Below, in pieces: positions 32,900 to 44,000 of a stretch of DNA of 64,000 bases (its first letter is position 1; each line of letters starts with the position of its first letter). The position numbers and the translations under genes are program-made. The stretch lies in contig NC_081544.1 of the NCBI RefSeq assembly GCF_901000735.1, positions 14,872,524 through 14,936,523 of the forward strand, written 5' to 3'. The notes under the pieces were generated by a model. It was not told where the DNA came from and searched no databases. It saw only the letters and a list, made by a program, of their open reading frames with translations. The stretch is from Corylus avellana (taxonomy: Eukaryota > Streptophyta > Magnoliopsida > Fagales > Betulaceae).

Positions 32900-35800
32900 C
32901 CAGCTATGTTAGCATATAAAGGCAAATTAAATAAATTAACCAATAGGATCTTTAACCATTCATCTTTAGTTCATACCTTCTCCAAGGCAATTAACTTTGA
33001 CTCCATAGTAAACCTTGCTAGGCAAATCTTTTTGAGAACTTTCAAGAAATAGCTCCTCGAACTAGAGTAAACGCATAATAGCCATTAGTAGGCTTTGCTC
33101 ATCTGAATCAATAATATAGTTGCATTCCTTTCAATATAGCAGGATAATCACAATAAGACAAACCAAAATTAATTGTGCCCTTTAAGAATCTCAACAATTT
33201 AGAGATTGCATCACAATGGCTCAATACCATGATTATGAGTATATCTACTCAATTTACTAACAATATATGTAATACCAAGGCATATACAGTTTGTCAAAAC
33301 ATCAAGCTACTAATGATTTGTACATATTTTTCTTGCAAAAACACCATCACCATGATTCTTAACCAAGTGTATTTTTGAATCACATGGTGTAGATATAGGT
33401 GGATAATAAAGTGCTCAAATCCTTTAAGCATATTTTCAACATAATATGTATGAGATAAAATAATGCAATCATTATTCCTAATAACTTTAATGTCCAACTT
33501 GACATTAACTTTACCTATGTCTTACATATCAAAATTAGATGCAAGAAATAATTTAACTTTATGCACAACATCAATGTTAGTTCAAAATAAGCAAGTCATC
33601 AATATATTAAAAAATAAATAATGACACATTCATTATTGTAAAATTTGCTATGTATTTACTTGCACCATTAATCAAATATGCAATAGACAACATCACCTTG
33701 TCAAACTATTCATGCCATTGTTTAGGAGCTTGCTTTAATCCATACAAGGATTTCACTAGTTTGCACACTTTATGTTCTTGATCGAGGATTACTAGTCCCT
33801 CGAGTTGCTCTATATAAATCTCTTCATCATTTAGAAAAATAAATTTGACATCCATTTGATGTACAACAAATTTATAAATATAAGCAATGGCAAATAACAT
33901 TCCAAAAGATGCAATTTTAGTAACCAAAAAATAAGTATCAAATAATCAACACATACATTTACTTGTAGCTTTTAGCTACCAAGTCTACCATGTGCTTATC
34001 TATTGTATCATCCAGTTTAAGCTTATTCTTAACCACCTATTTATAACCAATTGATTTGGTCTTAGGAGGTAACTCAATGAGTTCCCAAGCATGATTAGAC
34101 ATAATTGATTTCAATTATTTATAGCTTCTAACCAATTAAATTAAAAATAAATAAAATGCATCAAAAATAGATTTAATTGCTTCACCATAACATATTAGAT
34201 CATCATCAACAATATAAGCAATAAAATCCATACCGAGATTCCTTTCATTCTAGCTCACTTGCTTCTTCTCAATTCTTACACATCATCAACAATTTTATTA
34301 GAAGCACCAAAAAATCATGAAATAATTTTTTCCTTATTTTTCAAAGGAACACATGTTCAAAGATAATAACCTTTTTTAGATTCAATAATATTATTGTAAT
34401 CTAAAATATCACTCTTAATAGTAGGGAATCTATAGCATGAACTATTACATGTAAAACCAATAAAATCACAATCATAGGTTTTAAAACCAAGTTTCCTCAT
34501 TTTAGGTTTTGGGTAACATAACATTTGTCAAATACCCCCACACTTTAAGGTATTTCAAACAATGCTTATGAATATGACAAACAAAATAAAGGCTTCCCCC
34601 CACACTTTGGTGCATAGCCCAAAAATTGACAATCATAGCATTCATTAGTTCTTTTCATTTTCTTGGTGTCGCCAAAATTTACATGTATAAATCTATCATA
34701 CCGAATGAAATAAATCAAGTAATCACAAGAAAATAAATTTCATTAATAGCTCACAAGAACTTTAAGAAATAACTTCTATGAGCCCATTTTTCTATAAGTA
34801 TGATCTATCATTTACTCTTCTTTATTTTCTGTCAATTGACAGTTCTAAAAATGTTTTAAAAATACTAATCATCATTTGTGATTTTTCAACATGCATGGTT
34901 ATTATATATAGGAGTTGCATATCACAAGTTCTATCAAGATATTAACATAAAATCATTTTAACTAAAGCTTCAATAAATATGCAAAGTATCAAGCTCAACC
35001 ATATAACAATCAACTATTATTGGCTCATTTTTATAAATACGCCATTAATATCATTCTTATGATATAATAAATTTATCATATATCAAATGAGCCTCAATAA
35101 GAACATCAATAACCATATATATTTTATTTTGAACCATCATGTTAGAGAAATTTAAAAGTTGAATGATATATATGAAGAATTACCAAATACTTTTAAAGTA
35201 TTTATGCTAATCTAGCATGTCATAGCTAACATAAATGCTAGATACTATTTCTTCTTTGAAATAGATGAATTAATAGAAGCCAACACTTATCATATACAAA
35301 ATTCATGTAATTATAAAATTTTGCACCAGCTTTAATTCAATCAAGGAGTACCTTCATAACTTGAATTTTTTTCATTTTAATAAATGAAATGGTATATTAT
35401 GTATTAAAAAAAAAATAAGACCTGAATCAGCGTATAAAATTCACAGCGAAGCCAACAGCTTTACTCTAAGATCTTCTAAAATAGATTGTCACCACCACAC
35501 ACCAACTGAGTGTCGTGAGAACCGATCAACTCAATGCACGCACCACGTTTCTTTCTCCCATGTTATGCTTATCTGCAAGAAGCTTCAACAAAATTGCATT
35601 CTCTGCACACAATTAGTAATGCCTATATATTTTTTCCATCACACCATGAGTAACTACTCATTGTAATTATTATTACTCTACATGGATGTTTTCCAATAAA
35701 CTTAGCACAACACAACATAAAATGCTAAGTTCTAAAAATTGTAAAGGGCCTAACTCTTTTTCTTGCAAGATTCATAACCCAGCAATAAAATATTATTTGA

Positions 35801-36090
35801 CAAACAAATTAAATAACACAAATTTGAGGTCAAATAATCAAAACTCTTTCAATCAAAATATTTTCACTTTCCATACCTACACATGAAATTAAGCTCTTCT
35901 TTTGATAAATGAATCAATTTCCAGATTTTTTTTTTTCACAACAAAATCTTTCCACTCAAGATTGATTTCATCTTTCTTGTATGCGAATTGCATACTGCAA
36001 ATTAACTCTTATAGTATTTGACTTCTCATAAGTTTAAATACTATAGTTTTAATAAAAATATTTGTGCAACCATCACGATTCAACCTTTAA
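32900..36090 (-). pseudogene. Copia pol pseudogene (reverse transcriptase, RNase H)
   Basis: On the minus strand 33927-33706 encodes a reverse-transcriptase segment with IYKFVVHQMDVKFIFLND and VCKLVKSLYGLKQAPKQWHE, both hallmark Copia blocks. Further along, around 33250-33050, a decayed RNase H region shows HWDAISKLLRFLKGT. Upstream, near 34650-34500, an integrase C-terminal-like patch (ECYDC-FLGYA) can be traced. Stops and frameshifts are frequent and no gag was recognised. This enzyme complex would normally copy the RNA into DNA and integrate it, but this copy cannot. Confidence 0.75.
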
Positions 36091-36093
36091 GAT

Positions 36094-36863
36094 TGTTGGA
36101 AATAATTTTGGATGGTGCACAAATTCTCATTGATATAAAATAATTACAATATGAATATTAACAATAAAATAAATAAAATACAAGAGATGAAAATAGAGTA
36201 TGGAAAGATCTCACAATGCTATAGAATCACGCAAGAGCGTTGTCCTTAAAGGTTAATTCGTGCATCCCAGAGTGTATAACTCGGTGCGATCGGATCTCTT
36301 GACACGCAACCTCCTAGGATTAGACTATAGCGTCTACCTTCGTTAAGGACGCACTTCCAAAAACGAAGATTAATAGAACAACCCTTTAATCTTCCTTTGC
36401 GAAAATAATCTCATTATTTTTTAGAGCAATATATAAAAAAAAGAAACATATAAAATTCTATATATATATCCCCAAGTACTCGTGGTGTGTCTTATATAAA
36501 CATGATAGTTGGCTTAGTACGAAGAATCCATTATAATATCCAAAGCATTGAAAGCAGTGAGTGCAATTTATGTTCCAAACGGTCATCTGCTGGGATTTAT
36601 GACCAAACGGTTAAAACACTTTAAGAAGAATAAAACTCGTTAATGACCCAAAGGTAGAAACGTAAAACTTATTAATAAAATGTCAAAATACTTGACAATT
36701 AATCCCAATTGTCAAAACCATAAAGCTGATTTTTCTTTCATTAAAACTTATAATCAAACGGTAAAAAGTTTAAGAGATTGCAAACGGTCAATAAGAAATT
36801 TAATCTTAAAGTCAAAGAAAATAATGAGTTTAACACAAGTGTTTGTAACACACAATTACAACA
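36094..36863 (-). repeat. 5' LTR of the Copia element
   Basis: Partner of the LTR at 31092-31864, followed by the target duplication GAATG at 36864-36868. Confidence 0.9.
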
Positions 36864-36868
36864 GAATG

Positions 36869-38868
36869 ATGGCAGAAGACATTGAAGCTCTGCGTGAGAA
36901 GAATCTGGAGTAGCTTTGAGGAAGGAGAGCCAGGTGGACTTATTTCAAGCAGCTTTGGAGGATAATCATCTCACTGACCTAGGATATGTTGGCTCTAAAT
37001 ACATGTGGAATAATGAACGGCAAGATGAAATTTTCACAAAGGAGAGACTCGACAGAGCTGTAGCAAATAAAGAATGGTGTGAAAAATATAAAGAAGTAAC
37101 AGTGCACATCTTGGCAGCAGGCTCCTCAAACCATAAGCCAATCTTAGTAGACTTTGTGGAGACAAAAGAGGAGAAAGTCAGTTTTAACCGTGGCTTTAAG
37201 TTCGAAGCAAACTGGTTGATTGATGAGGAGTGTACCAATGTCATACAAAATGCATGGAAAGAAAGTGAAGGAGGCCCCACACCAATGCATCTAGTCCGCA
37301 CAAAATTAGCAAGCTACCAAACTCAATTAACCTGTTGGAGTAGCAGGAAATTCGGGAATGCAAAGAAAAAGTGGAAAGAAAAAACAAAGCAGCTTAAGGG
37401 CCTACACCATGATGAGGGTCCAGCCAACTGGGAAGCCATAAAGCAATTACAAACAGATATTGATGCAATCCTTGAGCATGAAGACACCAAATGGAAACAA
37501 AGGGCTAAGCAAAACTGGTATTAGCAGGGAGACCGTAATATCCTTTTTTTCCATGCATAGGCAAGTCACCGCCAAAAAATCAATCATATTCAACGGATTA
37601 CAGATGATGAAGGGAGGGAGTGGAAGAAGCCTAAGGAGATTAGCTAGCAAAGCATTTATCCAATTTTATCAAAACTTTTCACTTCAGGAGGGACTAAAGG
37701 AGTTGATGATTGCTTGTCTTTTTTAGATGCCTGGGTGTCAAATGATATGAATGCTCAACTGTTAAGGAAGTTTTAAGCAATGGAGGTTGATGTAGCCTTA
37801 TCCCAAACACAAACTCTCAAATCACCGAGTCCGGATGGTTTTGCAGCTTGCTTTTATCAACGTTGGCAGTTCGTGAAAGATGACCTATGTAGAGCAGTTC
37901 TCAATTTTCTCAATGATGGAATATTTGATGATGCTGTTAATGCTACTTACATAGCACTGGTCCCCAAAAAAAAAAAAAAAAACCCCATCTAGCATTAAAG
38001 AACATAGATAGGCCTATTAGTCTATGTACTGTTTTATATAAACTTATTTCCTAAGTGTTAACTAATCGAATGAAGAAGGTTTTGCCTTCTATCATTTCCC
38101 CCACCCAGAGTGCATTTATTTAGCTCGACTGATTACAGACAACATTCTGGTAGCATTTGAGGCACTCTACTCTATGGATGCAAAGATGAAGGGTAGAGAA
38201 GGCTTTATGGCACTAAAGCTGAGTATGAGCAAGGCTTATGATCGAATTGAATGAGACTTTTTGGAAGCAATTATGAAGAGGCTTGGGTTTGCAAATCAGT
38301 GGATCTCTATGATAATGAAATGTGTACGAACAGTGTCCTATTCGGTGCTAATCAATGGGCTACCGCATTGAAAGATCCTCCCATCACGGGGGATTCGTCA
38401 AGGGGATTTGTTGTCTCCATATCTCTTCATATTGTGTGCAAAAGGCTTAATTTCACTCATCAATCAGGCGGAACGGGACATATGGATAACAAGGCTTCCC
38501 ATTACTAGAGGTGGTATGCGATTAAATCACTTATTCTTTGTGGATGACAGTTTGCTTTTCTGTAAAGCAAACACTTTCGAATGGATTCGGATCCAGGACA
38601 TTCTGTCAATTTGTGAGAAAACTTCGGGGCAAAAGTTGAATAAAGAAAAGACCTCTGTATTATTCAGTTGAAACACCAACCTAGAGACGAAAGCACATAT
38701 TCTTTCTGTAGCTGAGTTAAGCTCCACTCAGAGGTTTGAAAAATATTTGGGGTTACCAGCTCTAATTGGTTGCTCAAGAGTAAGTGCATTTACATGCATA
38801 AAAGGGAGGATATGGGATAGAATTAATGGGTGGAAAGAAAAATTTATGACACAAGCAGGCAAAGAGGT
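36869..38868 (+). pseudogene. LINE ORF2 pseudogene, endonuclease and reverse transcriptase part
   Basis: An open frame at 36916-37524 covers the end of an endonuclease/exonuclease/phosphatase-type domain (LGYVGSKYMWNN, then FTKERLDRAVANKEWC, and SNHKPI where SDHKP is usual) and the linker. After a TAG the reverse transcriptase begins; TLKSPSPDGFAACFYQ near 37810 is its first block, and the catalytic FFVDDSLLF is at about 38540. A poly(A) run in the coding sequence at 37968-37981 breaks the frame, as do several stops. It would nick target DNA and copy LINE RNA there, but is inactive. The frame resumes at 41870 after the inserted LTR. Confidence 0.85.
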
Positions 38869-41864
38869 TGTGGTGACCCAAATAATCAATTAGGCTTAAG
38901 ACAACTTAATTAGAAGGTTAATTGGGCTTTGGGTCACTAGGAATACCAGGAAGGGTATTTTTAAAATTTTTGGATCTCGGAGCTACAATAGACGAACGCT
39001 CATGTGGGGGACCACACACGAGCGCTCGCTTGGCAACCGTACATGAACGCTCGTGTGGAGACCAGGTCGAGCACTCGTTGACCTTTTGTTGACCGCTGAT
39101 TTTTATCTGTGCATGTCACCTACCACCTAACCCCTCTGAGCAACAGTACATGAGCGCTCGCCCCTTTCTAGTTATTCACCATTTTGCCGTCAAACTCATC
39201 CCCTATAAATACCCCTCCACCCCATTTGATTTTCTCCACCCCAGAAGCTTAGGGAAACTTTGTCATTTTGGTTTTGTGAGAGTGGTGAGATTTTGTGAAT
39301 GTTGGTGGAGTTTACTTGGAGGATTACTCAGAGACTTTAATCGACCCATGTGGCTTTTAACTCACATAATGCTCGCAATTTATTTTTCCACATTTGCACG
39401 TCTATTTTGAGTACCAAAACATGCATATTTGAAACTCTCACAGAAACATATTTTCTGTTGCACATGAACTCTAGCATTTGTGAAAAACGTTGTACTTAAC
39501 ATGTTAACGAAAGTGAGACTTGTAAAAGCATGCATGTAAAATACAGATAAGATAAATTACATTGTATGACATGGTACACCGGTACGTACGAGATAACAGC
39601 TATGAGCTTACTATACAAGTTAACTTTATGGTCAAATGTGTGTGTTGTTATATGAGCCTTGGATCCAATGGTTGTTTCATGACCGGCGCAGTTGATAAGT
39701 GTTAAATGTTACACATTCTACCCCCTTAATTCACATATGTTAAGCTCTTAGTTTTGTTATAGTTTGAGATTTTGTTTGTTTTTGTGTTTTCTTGCAGTTT
39801 TTATGTTTTTGAAGAAAATAAAACATTTTTGAAAAGTTCCAAGCTTAAAGGACAATTTGGGGGGAAAGTTGATGTTGTGGGATCGATCGCATGAACATTA
39901 GGATCGAGCGTATCCGCGCTCAATCGCACAAGCAGCCAAGCTCGAGTGCAAAACTATGGGATCGAGCGCACTCGAGCGCCCAAGATGCGACCAGACTCCT
40001 TTTTCACTTGAGATTGGGTTTTCAGTCTCCTTTTTGGATTAGGAGACTGACCCACAATTTTTTCTAGGGTTTCTAGGGCTACTAGGGTTCTTCTAATCAT
40101 TATAAATAGACCTCTAAGCATTGAGAAAAGATATACCAAAAATTAGAGAAGAATTGGAGGCTCAAGTCAAGAAGCATTTTCGGTTTCTTATTTTTCTTTT
40201 TATTTTCATTATATGTAACTAAACCTTTGTTAGGGACTAGATTGAAGCCCTAATCATGTCTCTTTAGGATCTCAATATTGGCGCATTTGCTGTAGTTATA
40301 TTTTGGGATATTTAACTTGATTATTTCCTATTTGATTGAATTTCTCATATGGATATGCTTGATAAACATATGCATGTGCTTGGATTTTTTATTTAAGTCA
40401 ATTTGGATGACCGAGTCCGGAGCTTAATAAAGTGACAAAAGAACCTTATCACGGGTTCTTGGATTAATCAACATGGAAAACTGGAAGTAGATATCATGCC
40501 CTAGGCTTCATGTGTTTGTCGATTTTCATAGATTTATACTTTCTTGAAGAACAACTTAGTAGATACCATGCTAAATCCTTTGAGAAAGAAAATAATTAGA
40601 GTAGATACCATGCCTAATTCGTTGCTTAGAGAGGTCAATAGCTTAAGGAGTAGATATCATGCCTTTAGGTTGACAAGCATTAAGTATATGGGTATGATTG
40701 TAGCATTGACATATTGTTTATCTTAATTGAGTATGATTAGTGGTGGAGGTCAAAACCCCAACCCTTTCATTCTTATTATTTCAATTAAATCTTTCAATTT
40801 GTGACATTTAGACATTAAATTTGGAAAATCATTTTAAACATAATTTACACAGTCCTTGTGAGAATGATCTTGTATTTGCCTACTATGCTATTGTTTTGAT
40901 CTTGTACACTTGCAAGTAAAACGTACCAATTATTCGCCTATTAATTTAGGTGGGTAATTAGTATAATAGCAGCCTTAACGGGTGGTCACTACAAGACGTA
41001 GATCATTAGTGGTGTGGGTTATCCGAGGTTGGACTCAGTCGTGACATTAGTGTTATGGACGGTAGCGTACAATATCCAGGGCACCGGTATTGTATTACAG
41101 GTCTATCGAGACAGTGCCAACCCTGTTGAGAATGGGTAATATTTCAGGTAAACCATACTGTTTAACTATCACTGTTACTCATGATTATAAGCACGTATCA
41201 TATATATATATATATCGCACCTATGGAAAACCGTCATGATTAAACTGCTACATACTTTATCAAATAAAGCTCATCACTAAACTAGCATGGATATTATGTG
41301 CATTAACATTCACTAAGTCTTTAGACTTATCCCTTCGTTTTTATGTTTTTCCCTTCGTTACGAATAATTGCCTAGTTTAGCTAGCCTAGACGAGGATGCC
41401 TTCGGATCCAACATGGGTGATTGCACAGAACCTGATCCGAGTCATTTTTGAGGATATGAACTCAGTCTGGTTGAAGTCCATGTGGGATGATGGAGGAACT
41501 ACCCAAGCAGATATGGTGGAAATTATTATTTCTCTAGCCCTACTAAAGCTTAGGATTTGACCTGTTGATATTTTGTAAGATAGTTATCATTTGGGAGTAT
41601 AATATTTTGTTCTGATGATGATCTGATGACCGATACATTTGATGACTTATCTTTATGATATGAGGTATTATGTTTATTCTGGTGTATGGATGTGTGGTTA
41701 TTTTATCATTATTCTCCTTCCCTATAGTTTAAAAGTCTTTTGCTGAATTCTCTCGTTTAGGAGGAGATTATGATCCCTGAATCTTGTCCCATGAGGGATA
41801 GGGCTGGGAGATAAACCATGGGGTCAATTACTAGTTAATTGATTTTCCCATTAGGGTCATTACA
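38869..41864 (+). mobile_element. Solo chromovirus-type LTR in the LINE, carrying a second solo LTR
   Basis: It starts TGTGGTGACCC, ends GGGTCATTACA and is flanked by the perfect 5-bp duplication GAGGT (38864-38868, 41865-41869). Without the nested LTR it is about 1.7 kb. The GGGTCRTTACA end is typical of Tekay/Del-type chromoviruses. A TATA box (CTATAAATA, 39203-39211) lies below a cluster of GAGCGCTCG-type motifs (38991-39160). Confidence 0.85.
39693..40968 (+). mobile_element. Nested solo LTR, third TGATAAGTG family
   Basis: It begins TGATAAGTG and ends GTATAATA (a mutated CA end). The flanks are GCAGT and GCAGC, a 5-bp duplication with one change. It resembles the B-type LTR in layout: GATCGAGCGC-type motifs at 39881-39980, a TATA box near 40099-40109, then GTAGATACCATGC units. 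It differs from B in most positions. Confidence 0.8.
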
Positions 41865-41869
41865 GAGGT

Positions 41870-43613
41870 GCTCTTGAAGGCAGTTATTCAAGTAATACCT
41901 ACATACACTATGAGCATTTTTTAGCTCCCAAAAACTCTTTGCAAGGAAATAAACACCATGATGTCTAAATTCTGGTGGGGATATAAGAAGAATGATGCGA
42001 AGATGGCTTGGATGAGTTAGGATCGGATGGGGAGAGCTAGAGAAAAAGGGGGCCTAGGATTTTGGGATTTGGAATGCTTTAACCTGGCTTTATTAGCCAA
42101 ACACTGGTGGAGATTGATGCACAATGAGAACTCCCTAGTGGCTCAAATTTATAAGGAGAAATACTATCCGGATGGAAATTTTTTGGACTTCCCCTTAAGA
42201 GGAAAACCATTATATGTGTGGAGGAGCATTTGGAATGCAAAAATGTTGCTCAAGGCGGGACTAGTATGGCATGTGGGAGATGGATGTTCCACTAAAATAT
42301 GGCAAGATCATTGGATGCCCACCCCCAGAACACACTCCATACAATCTTCGATTCGAGTTCTAGGCCGTGAGGCTAAGTTATGTGACCTAATAGATCACAC
42401 ACACTGGTGGAATGTTCCCCTAGTGTGAGAGAATTTTAATGAGGACGAGGCAGCTGGGATATGTGGTATGGCCATTTGCCCGAAAACCCAATGTGACCAA
42501 CTGGTATGGATAGGAAATAAAAGCGGTGACTTCTGGTGCATAGTGCATATCACCTTGAAAAGGAGAATATTATGATGGAGCAGGGAAGTAGTTCCAACAT
42601 GGGTTATAATAACGCTCTATGGAAGGAGATTTGGAAGCTCCGAGACCTGAAAGTTGTCCAAATGTTCCTGTGGAAAGCCTATAATAATATTCTCCCTACA
42701 AAAGAAAACCTTTTCAAGCATGGCATAGCTGAGGGCCCTCTTTGCCCAATTTGTGGCCTTTATCCAGAGACAACTAGGCACATCCTTTGGAGTTGTAGGT
42801 CTGCAAAAGATGTGTGGTTGGAGAATAAGAAGATGATTCAAAAAATTACTAGCAATGAGGATGCTTTTATAAACATCGTGGAAGCTCTTATGGGAAGGCT
42901 AGATAAAGAGGAGATGTTACAAGTGGCAGTTACTACACGTCATATATGGTTACGGAGGAATAAGTTTGTATTTAAAGGAGAGTTCACTTCATCGTTGAAG
43001 GTCAATCAAATTGGGTCTGACAAGATAGAAGCTTTCCTTAAAGCAAAGCAACACCAAAATAGTAGGCCACGGCAAATCCCAACCCATATAGTGATGCAAT
43101 GGGAGACTCCTCTAAACGGTACTGTCTAACTTAATTGGGATGCTGCAATTGATGTGCACTGACATGTGATAGGGGTGGGCATATTGGCGAGAGACCATAT
43201 TGGGCGAGTAGTAGCAACACTTCAAGCATCTAGGCCTTAGATTACGGATCCTTCCACTGCTGAGGCAATGGCGGCATGGAAAACAGCGGAACTGTGTGTG
43301 AGTTTGGGCTGTTCTAAGGTTATTCTTGAAGGAGACTCCTTGAAGGTTGTAAACGCTTTCAACAAAGAGGGGGAAAGCCGTAATAGATTTGGACATGTAG
43401 TCCAGGATGCAAAAATGCTACTTCAAAGGATCCAATGTTGGAAGGTGTGTCACGTGAGGAGAATGGCGAATGAAGCTGCTCATACTTTGGCAAGATCAAC
43501 ATTAGATTATAAAGAGGAATAGTTCTGTGGAGATATCATTCACGATTGTATCAGTCATATTGTAAGCACCGAGCAAGCTTTATTGGAATAATAAAATCAG
43601 GGAATTCCACCTC
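41870..43613 (+). pseudogene. LINE ORF2 pseudogene, zf-RVT and RNase H part
   Basis: After the solo LTR the LINE frame continues with VIQVIPTYTMSIF, a late reverse-transcriptase block, then REKGGLGFWDLECFNLALLAKHWWR (in two quotes: REKGGLGFWDLE and LLAKHWWRL), and a zf-RVT segment with CPICGLYPETTRHILWSC. At 43268-43522 lies an RNase H-like domain with LEGDSLKVVNAF and ANEAAHTLAR. Stops at about 42018, 42426 and 43127 break it. The 3' end runs into poly(A) at 43614. Confidence 0.83.
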
Positions 43614-43637
43614 AAAAAAAAAAAAAAAAAAAAAAAA

Positions 43638-43880
43638 CGTATTGATTAAATAATTAAATTTATTCATTTCTATTAGCTTAAGTTTTTGAGAAAGTGATGA
43701 TGTAACATGGTATTAGAGCCAAAGGTCCTGAGTTCGAACATTGTCTCAATCATTCACCCCCAATTTGAATTAAATATTTCATGTGTTGTGCAACTTATTA
43801 AGGGGAGTTTGAGACCACTCGTAAGAAGTGTTAAAATATTGATTAAGCTTTTAAGTAAGTGGTGATTTAATAAATACAAA
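43638..43880 (+). mobile_element. TRIM-like miniature LTR retrotransposon
   Basis: A short left repeat ends GATGTAACA at 43707 and is followed at once by TGGTATTAGAGCC (43708-43720), one mismatch from the initiator tRNA-Met primer site. About 110 bp later, after a purine-rich AAGGGGAG stretch, a second repeat starts TGTTAAAATATTGATTAAGC at 43829 and runs into poly(A). The two repeats share the TATTGATTAA start and the AAGT-GTGATGAT end. The whole element is only about 240 bp and non-coding. Confidence 0.55.
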
Positions 43881-43900
43881 AAAAAAAGAAAAAAAAAAAA

Positions 43901-44000
43901 NNNNNNNNNNNNNNNNNNNNNNNNNNNNNNNNNNNNNNNNNNNNNNNNNNNNNNNNNNNNNNNNNNNNNNNNNNNNNNNNNNNNNNNNNNNNNNNNNNNN
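43901..44000. other. Assembly gap (100 N)
   Basis: Exactly 100 N between an A-rich run and the start of the duplicated LINE segment. Confidence 0.99.

Larger units (their letters stand above)
31092..36863 (-). mobile_element. Ty1/Copia LTR retrotransposon, decayed coding region
   Basis: LTRs of about 770 bp (31092-31864 and 36094-36863), each beginning TGTTGG and ending ACAACA, are flanked by a perfect target duplication GAATG. The minus orientation is shown by the polypurine tract on the minus strand (CATGTGGGGGAT next to 31864) and by reverse transcriptase on that strand. The LTRs differ at roughly a dozen sites by eye, while the interior has many stops and frameshifts. The usual initiator-Met primer site is not seen next to the 5' LTR. 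Confidence 0.92.
36864..43637 (+). mobile_element. L1-like LINE, first copy, with nested LTRs
   Basis: From 36864 the order is endonuclease C-terminal part, reverse transcriptase, zf-RVT region and RNase H, ending in a poly(A) tail at 43614-43637, as expected for a plant L1 LINE. A solo LTR at 38869-41864 (target duplication GAGGT) splits the reverse-transcriptase region. Stops and frameshifts break the frame in several places. Confidence 0.88.

Noticed and set aside
32414..33052. Plus-strand frame of 212 codons inside the Copia element
   Set aside because: The minus strand of the adjacent region shows RNase H similarity, and this plus-strand frame has no recognisable domain.
43700..43760. 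tRNA gene or SINE head at TGGTATTAGAGCC with GTTCGAAC
   Set aside because: The first motif is the complement of a tRNA 3' end directly after a repeat end, which fits a primer-binding site better; no cloverleaf could be drawn.
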